Source: an uncultured Bacteroidales bacterium (GTDB lineage Bacteria > Bacteroidota > Bacteroidia > Bacteroidales > P3). Taken from it: DNA of 64,000 nt. The stretch spans positions 62,001 to 126,000 of the forward strand of contig ONCC01000001.1 in assembly GCA_900316235.1 (NCBI GenBank), written 5' to 3'. Every line of letters starts with the position of its first letter. Within the stretch, counting starts at the first letter, position 1. Made by a program: the position numbers and the translations under genes. Of this stretch, positions 24,769 through 33,961 are shown in pieces. The notes below the pieces were generated by a model, which worked only from the letters and a program-made list of their open reading frames with translations, was not told the DNA's origin and ran no database searches.

Positions 24769-25776
24769 ATGAAAACCATCAATAAATTGCTTATTGCAGG
24801 TCTGTTCTGCTTCTCGATGCTGACGGCAGTGGCCCAGCCCCCGTGCCATGAGGGTCCGGCTCCCGATGTCGTCGAGGGTGCCACCAAACCCGCCGAGCCC
24901 CGCATGGAACAACCCCACGAGGGTTGCATGATGCACGGCATGGTGCCTCCCGTCGAGTTCCAGAGCGTCAAGATCTGCCTGGCACCCCAGACAGGTGCCT
25001 TTCTGGCTATCGACAGCGTCGAGTGCTCGGTCCACCTCATCGGCATGACCGAGAATGGCCTCGACACCCTGGCCAGCTATAAGACCGACAACACCTACAA
25101 GCGCCACGACCTGAAGAACATCATCCGTCCCGTCAGCGTGAGCGTCTTGGGCAAGTATTTCGTCGTTCTCGCTTCTGCCGTCAACGACACGGCCTATGTG
25201 GCCCTCATGGATGAGCACCTCAAGCCCGTTGCCCGCCGCAACTTCAGCAGCCCCATGTACGCCATGCATATCGAGCACGGCTCGATGATCGTGGTGGGTC
25301 GCAACCCCTACGGCTACGACATCAACATCATCCCGCTGCATGGTGGCCTCGAGGCTTTCGCCAACGGCGAGATTCTCACCCACCACTACCGTGTGGCCAA
25401 ACAGAGTGAGAAAATCAAAATGTCCGACCCCGTCGGTATCGGCCTCACCGCCGTTGCCGTTGCCGTGGTGTTTCTGGCTCTCGTCTGCATCTCGCTTATC
25501 ATCAGTGGCTCCGGCAAGCTGATGGCCGGCATGGATGACAAGAAGAAGAAAGGCGACAAGAAGAAAGGTGGCGCCGCCATCGCCGCCGCTGCTTCGGCAG
25601 CCGACAAGGAGGGCGAGATCTACGCCGCCATTGCCACCGCCATCCACCTCTACAACAACGAGCTCCACGACGAGGAGAACGCTGTCCTCACCATCCAGAA
25701 GGTGGAACGCGAGTGGACGCCCTGGAACGCCAAGTTCTATAATATGAATCAATATTTTAATAAGGTTAGGAGATAA
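24769..25776 (+). CDS. OadG-like subunit with large periplasmic N-terminal region
   Basis: This 335-residue protein probably serves as the gamma subunit, which anchors the decarboxylase complex. A signal peptide (to TAVAQ) is followed by a Cys/His/Met-rich stretch with CHEGP and PHEGCMMHGM. An extracytoplasmic domain of about 150 residues follows, then one membrane helix (VGIGLTAVAVAVVFLALVCIS), a Lys-rich linker and a C-terminal tail with WTPWNAKFYNMNQYFNKVRR. Usual OadG proteins are under 150 residues and start near the membrane helix, so the N-terminal 200 residues are an addition. HEGC also occurs in the Cys-rich lipoprotein before it. Confidence 0.7.
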   Translation: MKTINKLLIAGLFCFSMLTAVAQPPCHEGPAPDVVEGATKPAEPRMEQPHEGCMMHGMVPPVEFQSVKICLAPQTGAFLAIDSVECSVHLIGMTENGLDTLASYKTDNTYKRHDLKNIIRPVSVSVLGKYFVVLASAVNDTAYVALMDEHLKPVARRNFSSPMYAMHIEHGSMIVVGRNPYGYDINIIPLHGGLEAFANGEILTHHYRVAKQSEKIKMSDPVGIGLTAVAVAVVFLALVCISLIISGSGKLMAGMDDKKKKGDKKKGGAAIAAAASAADKEGEIYAAIATAIHLYNNELHDEENAVLTIQKVEREWTPWNAKFYNMNQYFNKVRR

Positions 25777-25857
25777 GGAGATAAGAAGGTAAGGAGATAA
25801 GACAAATGCTCAGATGCAGTATTGACTTAACTACTTAACTACTGTCTACTTAACTAC
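25764..25857. repeat. Short tandem repeats between OadG-like and biotin carrier genes
   Basis: AAGGAGATAAG-type units (25768-25801) are followed by CTTAACTAC units (25826-25857). These look like simple slippage repeats; the first set starts in the last codons of the OadG-like gene. Confidence 0.6.
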
Positions 25858-25873
25858 AAAAAAAGAAGAAGCA

Positions 25874-26314
25874 ATGAAAAATTATAAGCTCAAGATAAAC
25901 GGCAACGACTATAATGTTGACATCAACGAGGTCGAAGGCCAGGAAATCAAGCTCAACGTCAACGGCACCGAATATGTCGTCACCGTCGACCAGGAGATCA
26001 AACAACAGCCCAAACCCATGGCCCGTCCCGTCGCCGCTCCCGCTGCCCAGGTGGCTCCTGCCGCCGGTGGTGTGCAGAAGGCCAGCGCCCCCGCTGCCGC
26101 TGGCGCCAAAGTTACTACCCCGCTGCCCGGCACCATCCTCGACGTCTACGTCAACGTCGGCGACGCCGTGAAGGCCGGACAGACCGTCGTCCTCCTCGAG
26201 GCCATGAAGATGGAAAACAACATCGAGGCCGACACCGACGGCACCGTCAAGGAAGTCAAAGTCCGCAAGGGCGATAGCGTCCTCGAGGGCGATGTATTGG
26301 TTGTAATTGGATAA
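25874..26314 (+). CDS. mmdC: Biotin carboxyl carrier subunit of methylmalonyl-CoA decarboxylase
   Basis: This 146-residue protein has an N-terminal beta region, a Pro/Ala-rich flexible linker (about 47-80) and a C-terminal biotinyl domain. Lys112 in EAMKMEN is the biotin attachment site. It shuttles the carboxyl group from the carboxyltransferase to the membrane subunit. Order and spacing (mmdA, OadG-like, carrier, OadB) match sodium-pumping decarboxylases. Confidence 0.92.
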   Translation: MKNYKLKINGNDYNVDINEVEGQEIKLNVNGTEYVVTVDQEIKQQPKPMARPVAAPAAQVAPAAGGVQKASAPAAAGAKVTTPLPGTILDVYVNVGDAVKAGQTVVLLEAMKMENNIEADTDGTVKEVKVRKGDSVLEGDVLVVIG

Positions 26315-26327
26315 TTTTGATTGAATT

Positions 26328-27497
26328 ATGATTAGTTTAGCAACAGGTGGCTTCATGGACTTCATGTCGACCCAGCTGGTCCAGTTCCTGGAATATACCG
26401 GCTTCGCCAACGTGACCTGGGGCCATATCGCAATGATTTTGATAGGCTTGGTGTTCATCTTCCTGGGCATCAAGTACGAATTCGAGCCGCTGCTGCTGGT
26501 CCCCATCGGATTCGGTATGCTCATCGGCAACATCCCCTTTTATCCCGGCTTAAAGATAGGCATCTACGAACAAGGGTCGGTGCTTAACATCCTCTACCAC
26601 GGAGTGCAGAACGGCTGGTATCCACCGCTAATCTTCCTGGGTATAGGAGCAATGACTGACTTCTCGGCATTGCTCTCCAACCCCAAGCTGATGCTTATCG
26701 GTGCTGCCGCCCAGGTGGGTATCTTCGCCGCCTATATGGGTGCTCTGGCCCTGGGCTTCATGCCCAATGAGGCTGGTGCCATCGGTATCATCGGCGGTGC
26801 CGACGGCCCCACGGCCATCTTCATCTCCAGCCAGTTGGCTCCCGAGCTCATGGGTGCCATCGCCGTGTCGGCCTACTCCTACATGGCTCTCGTGCCTGTC
26901 ATCCAGCCGCCCATCATGCGCCTGCTCACCACTCCCAAGGAGCGCACCATCCGCATGAAACCGCCACGCCAGGTCTCCAAGCTCGAGAAGATCACCTTCC
27001 CCATCATCGGCCTCCTCTTCTGCGCCTTCATTGTGCCGAGCGGCCTGCCCCTGCTGGGTATGCTCTTCTTTGGTAACCTGCTGAAAGAGTGCGGTGTCAC
27101 CAAGCGCCTCTCCGACGTGGCCTCCAACGCTATCGTCAACATCTGCACCCTGCTCATCGGCATCACCGTGGGTGCCTCCACCCAGGCCTCGGTGTTCCTC
27201 AGCGGCAAGTCGGTGATGATCTTCGGCCTTGGTGCCGGCAGCTTCATCGTGGCTACTTTCTGCGGTGTGCTTTTTGTGAAGATCATGAACCTCTTCCTCA
27301 AGGAAGGTAACAAGATCAACCCCCTCATCGGCAACTCAGGTGTCAGCGCCGTGCCCGATGCCGCCCGCGTGTCGAACAATGTGGGATTGGAGTACGACAA
27401 GACCAACTACCTCCTCCAGCACGCCATGGGTCCCAATGTGGCCGGCGTGGTGGGTTCGGCAGTGGCCGCCGGTATCCTGCTGGCCTTCCTGCACTAA
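26328..27497 (+). CDS. mmdB: Sodium-translocating decarboxylase beta subunit
   Basis: This 389-residue membrane subunit (OadB family) decarboxylates carboxybiotin and exports Na+. There are nine or more hydrophobic segments. Conserved blocks include GIGAMTDFSALLSNPKL, the Asp-containing GIIGGADGPTAIF, the VIQPPIMRLLTT loop and the closing NYLLQHAMGPNVAGVVGSAVAAG. Length is within the family range. With mmdA and the biotin carrier it conserves energy of methylmalonyl-CoA decarboxylation as a sodium gradient. Transcription ends directly after it. Confidence 0.93.
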   Translation: MISLATGGFMDFMSTQLVQFLEYTGFANVTWGHIAMILIGLVFIFLGIKYEFEPLLLVPIGFGMLIGNIPFYPGLKIGIYEQGSVLNILYHGVQNGWYPPLIFLGIGAMTDFSALLSNPKLMLIGAAAQVGIFAAYMGALALGFMPNEAGAIGIIGGADGPTAIFISSQLAPELMGAIAVSAYSYMALVPVIQPPIMRLLTTPKERTIRMKPPRQVSKLEKITFPIIGLLFCAFIVPSGLPLLGMLFFGNLLKECGVTKRLSDVASNAIVNICTLLIGITVGASTQASVFLSGKSVMIFGLGAGSFIVATFCGVLFVKIMNLFLKEGNKINPLIGNSGVSAVPDAARVSNNVGLEYDKTNYLLQHAMGPNVAGVVGSAVAAGILLAFLH

Positions 27498-27521
27498 TCT
27501 GGGAAGTCCCTCAACGAAAAG

Positions 27522-27554
27522 AAAGCCCGTTGCTCAAAGCAGCGGGCTTTTTCT
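27522..27554 (+). terminator. Intrinsic terminator of the decarboxylase block
   Basis: The stem AAAGCCCGTTGCT/AGCAGCGGGCTTT (27522-27534 and 27538-27550, one G-T pair) has a 3-nt loop and is followed by T residues. Confidence 0.88.
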
Positions 27555-27579
27555 TATATTTAAAGATTGTAATAGTAAT

Positions 27580-27657
27580 TAGTGGGTAGTGGATAGTGGA
27601 TAGTGGGTAGCAATCGTGGACAAGTGCTACACACTACCCACTACCAACTACCCACTA
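27580..27657. repeat. TAGTGGG-type repeat, right of the decarboxylase block, inverted
   Basis: This copy is in opposite orientation to that at 22686-22755 and matches its reverse complement at 68 of 70 positions (27580-27649), with 8 more bases of the same kind. Together they bracket the five genes mmdA to OadB, about 4.9 kb. Confidence 0.9.
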
Positions 27658-27682
27658 AACCTTAACCTTTAGCCATTAACCG

Positions 27683-28243
27683 TTATTCCACCCAGCGGAT
27701 GTAGTCGGCCTTGCGGGGCAGGGGAGAGGGGATGGTTTTGGCGGGATAGCCGAGGACGAGGTGGTCGATACCCTCGTAGTCGCCCTCGATGCCAAGGTCG
27801 CGGAGAATGGCTTTGCCTTCTTCGGAGTCGAACTCCTCCTTGGCGCGGTGGATCCAGCAGGAGGCGAGGCCTACGGCATGGGCGGCGTTGGCGAGGTTGG
27901 TGATTACGGCACAGCCGTCGTAGAGGTAGGTCGGCACTTTGCGGTTAGCCAGCACCAGCAACACCACGGGGGCACCGTAGAAGGGATCAAACCCTTCGGG
28001 ACCGGGATTCTCACCACGCTGCACCTTTAGCATGTTCCATATCTTGGCATTCATGGCCGACAGGCGGTCGCGCAGCTCCTTGCGGGTGATGGCGACGATG
28101 AGGGGGCTCTGTTTCCCGTGGCCCGTGGGAGCCCAGGTGCCGGCCTCACAGACTTTGGCGACAAGCTCTTTCGAGGGCATGTCGGGCAAAAAAGCGCGGC
28201 AACTGCGCCGCGCTTTCATATTTTCCAATGCTTGTGTGTTCAT
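27683..28243 (-). CDS. Nitroreductase family protein
   Basis: This 186-residue FMN-dependent oxidoreductase starts with the family's RRSCRAF motif (12-18), followed by AGTWAPTGHGKQ and YDGCAVITNLANAAHAVGLASCWIHRA. The end LGYPAKTIPSPLPRKADYIRWVE is typical of the small nitroreductases of anaerobes. The electron acceptor in the cell is unknown. Its start overlaps the stop of the lipoprotein gene at its 5' side by 4 nt, so the two form an operon. Confidence 0.88.
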   Translation of the reverse strand: MNTQALENMKARRSCRAFLPDMPSKELVAKVCEAGTWAPTGHGKQSPLIVAITRKELRDRLSAMNAKIWNMLKVQRGENPGPEGFDPFYGAPVVLLVLANRKVPTYLYDGCAVITNLANAAHAVGLASCWIHRAKEEFDSEEGKAILRDLGIEGDYEGIDHLVLGYPAKTIPSPLPRKADYIRWVE

Positions 28244-28683
28244 TTCTTATCGAGTGTGGCGATGAGGTTGGTGACGGCGGGAGTGGTTTTGTTGAGTTGG
28301 GTCGGAGTGCTGGTGCTGTTCACCGTGGCAAGGGACGAGGTGCCGAGGAGGGCGTTGATGAAGGCGGCGGAGTTCTGGTTGGTGATGAGGCCGGCGGAGG
28401 AGAGGACGAGTCCCGAGGCGAAGGCCTTGCGGTAGTTGCTGTTGTCCTTGTTCTGGGAGAGTTGGGTGTAGCAGGTGGCGAGGGTCAGCGCGTTGGTGAG
28501 ATTGTTGCCCGTGGTGAGGCTCAGGGAGCCTGTGGCCTTGTACGACTGGTAGAGGCCGAGGACGGCGGCGCCGCAGGTCTGGCCAAGGGCGGTGGCGGCC
28601 GAATTGCTGGAGCTGTTGAGAATGCCGCACGAAGTCAATGCCAAAGTGGCAAAAGAGACGAGAATAATGCTTAATCTTTTCAT
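28240..28683 (-). CDS. Small lipoprotein of unknown function
   Basis: This 147-residue protein has signal MKRLSIILVSFATLALTSC and a mature part rich in Ser, Thr, Asn and Ala (SSSNSAATALGQTCGAAVLGLYQSYKATG). I recognise no family, though small DUF4197/DUF-type lipoproteins look alike. It leads the operon with the nitroreductase. Confidence 0.7.
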   Translation of the reverse strand: MKRLSIILVSFATLALTSCGILNSSSNSAATALGQTCGAAVLGLYQSYKATGSLSLTTGNNLTNALTLATCYTQLSQNKDNSNYRKAFASGLVLSSAGLITNQNSAAFINALLGTSSLATVNSTSTPTQLNKTTPAVTNLIATLDKK

Positions 28684-28725
28684 TTTGAATATTTTTTATT
28701 GATTGTGTCTTGAATTAACAATCTG

Positions 28726-28733
28726 CAAATATA
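28726..28733 (-). promoter_or_regulatory. Promoter -7 box of the lipoprotein-nitroreductase operon
   Basis: On the minus strand TATATTTG fits TAnnTTTG, 43 bases before the ATG at 28683. Confidence 0.65.
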
Positions 28734-28852
28734 CAAAAAATACACTTCGCAGAAAAATTAATTTTTGCCATTCACGAAATATTGCCTATCTCCTCCACCC
28801 CTATAAGGACTCTAAAACAACAGGGAAACTGACATTTTCTCCGTGAATAATT
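28734..28852. other. AT-rich intergenic stretch
   Basis: This lies in a 375-bp gene-free region between two minus-strand genes. Apart from the promoter before it and the 206-bp element after it, I see nothing in it. Confidence 0.5.
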
Positions 28853-29058
28853 TTAACATTTATTAAGTTAATTTCTGGTAGAAATATCTCCACCCGCACC
28901 TGTTTTGAAGGCAGGGGGCCGTTTTTTGTGTATAAGTCACTGTACCTGATTAGTATGAACTACCTACCATCTCCTTACCAACTCCTAACCAACTCCTACC
29001 ACAGTAGGTGTTGATAGGGTTGTGGCAGGGTGTTGGTGTTTAAGAATTGTTAACATTT
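28853..29058. repeat. Long TACCAACTCC-hairpin element, copy 3 (206 bp form)
   Basis: It runs from TTAACATTTATTAAG to GAATTGTTAACATTTT and touches the stop codon of the ABC-F gene on its right. The hairpin core (28964-29037) is nearly identical to copy 1 (CCTAACCAACTCCTACC, then ACAGTAGGTGTTGATAGGG); the part between boundary and core is more diverged. Confidence 0.85.
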
Positions 29059-30929
<1,871 letters not shown>

Positions 30930-30930
<1 letters not shown>

Positions 30931-31637
30931 TATTTGGTCAGTTTCTCAAACTCCTCCTTTGCGGCTTCCATCAACTGCAGGAATTCCTTGTCGGCATGCA
31001 GGCGTGCCACTGCGGCGCTAGCCACAAGGTAGCCTGCGTTGACATCGCTCTGCCAGTGGAAACCGGCGATGACACGGCTTTCACCGTAGCGGTATCCCAC
31101 GGCAAGTATTTTGTCGGCCATTTCGGGGGCGACTTCGGTAAGCAGCAGGGCGGCGCTCCATCCGAGGATGGTGTGGCCGGAAGGGTAGGAGCCGTTGTGG
31201 CTCAGCTCCTCCTCGTCTTCGGGCACGAGGGTGGGCTCTTCGAAGAAGATGTAGGGACGCGTGCGCATGTAGTGCTCTTTGGGGATGATGCCTGCCTGGT
31301 CGGCGGTCATAACGCCGACACCCAACATCTTGTAGATGGCGGGCGTGTTCTCGGGAGTGATTTTGATACCCAGCACCTCGCTAAAGATGATGCATGTGTT
31401 CTCCACGCTCCACACGGCATCGCTTATGGCGATGTCGCGACGTTCGGGGTTTTTGCGCTGTTCCAGTCCCCAGAAGTACTGGGACTTGTCGTATTGGAAG
31501 GCTGCGCTGGCGGTGTCGGGCGGTGCAGGAAGGAAGTTGACGGCATTAGGCATCTGCTCCTTGAAAATCAGCGGGTCCTGAGCCGCGAGGGTCAGGCAGA
31601 AGCAGCATAAGATAAGGGTTAAGGTGTATTTCTTCAT
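30930..31637 (-). CDS. PAP2-family acid phosphatase, secreted
   Basis: This 235-residue protein has a signal peptide (MKKYTLTLILCCFCLTLAAQ). It carries the three PAP2 / class A acid phosphatase motifs: KEHYMRTRP, PSGH in NGSYPSGHTILGWS, and SRVIAGFHWQSD. It would hydrolyse phosphomonoesters in the periplasm. The stop shares one base with the ABC-F start, so the genes are coupled. Confidence 0.87.
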
Positions 31638-31646
31638 GTTATTTTT

Positions 31647-33902
31647 TTATTTCTCCAATGCTTCCATGATGGCTTTGGCGGCTTTGCGGCCGGCACCCAT
31701 GGCGAGGATTACCGTAGCGGCACCGCTGACGGCGTCGCCACCGGCGAAGATAAGCTTGCGGCTCGTCTGGCCGTTCTCGTCGGCTTTGATGCCGCCCCAG
31801 GTCTCGCATTCGAGGCCGGGCGTGGTGGTGCGGATGAGGGGGTTGGGGCTGGTGCCAAGGGCGGCGACAATGGTGTCGGCCTCGACATCGCATTCGCTAT
31901 TATCAATGGGTGTGAACTTGCGGCGACCTTTCTCGTCGGGCTCGCCCATGGCCATCTTCACACAGCGCAGGGCGCGCACGGTGCCGTCGTCGTTGCCGAG
32001 GATTTCCACGGGAGCCGTCTGGAACATGAACTGCACGCCCTCTTCCATGGCGTGGTGCACCTCCTCGCGGCGGGCGGGCATATCCTCCTGACCGCGGCGG
32101 TAGACGACGGTGACCTCGCTGCCGAGGCGCAGGGCGGTACGGGCGGCATCCATGGCTACATTGCCTCCACCCACTACTATCACCTTCTTGCCGAGGTAGA
32201 TGGGGGTGTCGTATTGCTCGTCGTAGCCATGCATGAGGTTGGTGCGGGTGAGGAGCTCATTGGCGCTGATGACACCAATGAGAGTCTCGCCCTTGACGCC
32301 CATGAACTTGGGTAGGCCGGCACCTGAGGCGATGTAGACGGCATCGTACTCCATGTCTTCGAAGAGCTGGTCGATGGTGATGCTCTTGCCGATGATGACG
32401 TTGGTTCGTATCTCGACGCCCAGACGGCGCAGGTTCTCGATCTCGGGCTCCACGACGCGCTGTTTGGGCAGGCGGAACTCGGGAATGCCGTAGACGAGCA
32501 CGCCGCCGGCATGGTGCAGGGCCTCGAAGACGGTTACTTGGTAGCCGTGCTTGGCGAGGTCGCCGGCGCAGGTGAGGCCGCTGGGGCCGCTGCCGATGAC
32601 AGCCACCTTGCGACCGGCAGGGTAGCAGGGACTCTGGGGCTTGGATTTGGCGCGGTGGTTGTCGGCCACGAAGCGCTCGAGAGCACCGATAGCGATAGGT
32701 TCAGCCTTCACGCCCATCACGCAGCTGCCCTCGCATTGTGTCTCCTGCGGACAGACGCGGCCGCAGACGGCCGGCAGGGCCGAGTCGTGGCTGATGGTGA
32801 TATAGGCTTGGTTGAAGTTCTCTTCCTTGATGTTCTGTATGAAGAGCGGTATGTTGATGCCCACGGGGCATGCCTCGACGCAGCGCGGCTTCTTGCACTG
32901 CAGGCAACGGCTGGCTTCAGCGAGGGCCTGGTGCTCGGTGAGGCCGAAGGAGACCTCGTCGAAGTTGTGGGCACGGACTTTGGGGTCCTGTTCACGGGGT
33001 TTCTGACGCTTTTGTGCTTCTGCCATAGCGCTCTCCACGGCGGGTGCCAGGTTGCACTTGTGGCCTTCGGAGGCAGTGGCGATGCGGTAGCGACGAGCGT
33101 CGGGGGTCTTGAGCTTGCGGGCGGCCTCGTCGAAGTCCACCAGATGGCCGTCGAATTCGGGTCCGTCGACGCAGCAGAACTTCACCTCGTCACCTACGCG
33201 TACACGGCAGGCGCCGCACATACCGGTGCCGTCGACCATCATGCAGTTGAGGCTCACGATGGTGGCCAGGTCGTATTTCTTTGTGGTGAGGCTAACGAAC
33301 TTCATCATCGGCAGGGGACCGATGGCCACACAATGGCTGTACTCCACGCCTTTGGTGCAGAGCTCGTCGACCTTGGCGGTGACGAGACCTTGTTCGCCGT
33401 AGCTGCCATCGTCGGTCATGATGTGCAGGTTGTGGCACACGGCACGCAGCTCGTCCTCATAGAAGAGCAGGTCTTTGGAGCGGGCGCCAATGATGACATC
33501 GGTGGGGATGCCTTGACGGAAAGCCCATTTCACCTGTGGAAACACCGGCGCGATACCCACACCACCGGCCACGAAGAGCAGCCGCTTCAGCTCGCCTTTC
33601 GCATGCTTCTCTATCAGCTCACTTGGCCGTCCCAGGGGACCCACGATGGTATAAAGGTCGTCGCCTTCCTTCATCTCGGCCAGCTGGCGTGTGGTTTCGC
33701 CAACCACCTGGAAGACGATGACCACCGACTGGCGTTGGTATACGATGTCGCTGATGGTGAGCGGTATGCGCTCGCCGTTCTCGTGGGGAATGACGATAAC
33801 GAACTGGCCCGGCTTGCCGCTGAGCGATATCCATGGGGCATGGATCTCCATCCGGTAAATCTCGTGGCTGTTGAGCAGCCGCTTGCTGATGATTTCGTAC
33901 AT
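31647..33902 (-). CDS. Fused NfnA-NfnB type NADH-ferredoxin:NADP+ transhydrogenase / glutamate synthase-like protein
   Basis: One 751-residue chain joins two flavoproteins. Residues 1-about 280 are the NAD-binding ferredoxin-reductase-like part (PGQFVIVIPHENGERIPLTI, FVAGGVGIAPVFPQ), ending with the 2Fe-2S cysteines of MCGACRVRVGDEVKFCCVDG. The rest is the glutamate-synthase-small-chain-like part with Fe-S motifs CLQCKKPRCVEACPVG and CGRVCPQETQCEG and two dinucleotide folds (VIGSGPSGLTCAGDLA, VVGGGNVAMDAART). Fused forms are known in this phylum. I choose the ATG at 33902, because the upstream TTG at 33932 lies in the promoter -7 box. Confidence 0.88.
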   Translation of the reverse strand: MYEIISKRLLNSHEIYRMEIHAPWISLSGKPGQFVIVIPHENGERIPLTISDIVYQRQSVVIVFQVVGETTRQLAEMKEGDDLYTIVGPLGRPSELIEKHAKGELKRLLFVAGGVGIAPVFPQVKWAFRQGIPTDVIIGARSKDLLFYEDELRAVCHNLHIMTDDGSYGEQGLVTAKVDELCTKGVEYSHCVAIGPLPMMKFVSLTTKKYDLATIVSLNCMMVDGTGMCGACRVRVGDEVKFCCVDGPEFDGHLVDFDEAARKLKTPDARRYRIATASEGHKCNLAPAVESAMAEAQKRQKPREQDPKVRAHNFDEVSFGLTEHQALAEASRCLQCKKPRCVEACPVGINIPLFIQNIKEENFNQAYITISHDSALPAVCGRVCPQETQCEGSCVMGVKAEPIAIGALERFVADNHRAKSKPQSPCYPAGRKVAVIGSGPSGLTCAGDLAKHGYQVTVFEALHHAGGVLVYGIPEFRLPKQRVVEPEIENLRRLGVEIRTNVIIGKSITIDQLFEDMEYDAVYIASGAGLPKFMGVKGETLIGVISANELLTRTNLMHGYDEQYDTPIYLGKKVIVVGGGNVAMDAARTALRLGSEVTVVYRRGQEDMPARREEVHHAMEEGVQFMFQTAPVEILGNDDGTVRALRCVKMAMGEPDEKGRRKFTPIDNSECDVEADTIVAALGTSPNPLIRTTTPGLECETWGGIKADENGQTSRKLIFAGGDAVSGAATVILAMGAGRKAAKAIMEALEK

Positions 33903-33921
33903 GTAGTAGTTAAATTTTTTG

Positions 33922-33929
33922 CAAAGGTA
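33922..33929 (-). promoter_or_regulatory. Promoter -7 box of the NfnAB fusion gene (TACCTTTG)
   Basis: TACCTTTG on the minus strand is preceded 21 bases upstream by TTTG (33950-33953), a good -33 box. The -7 box lies in the upstream extension of the frame and settles the start at 33902. Confidence 0.75.
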
Positions 33930-33961
33930 CAAATAATCTATGGAATGGCCAAATAATATTT

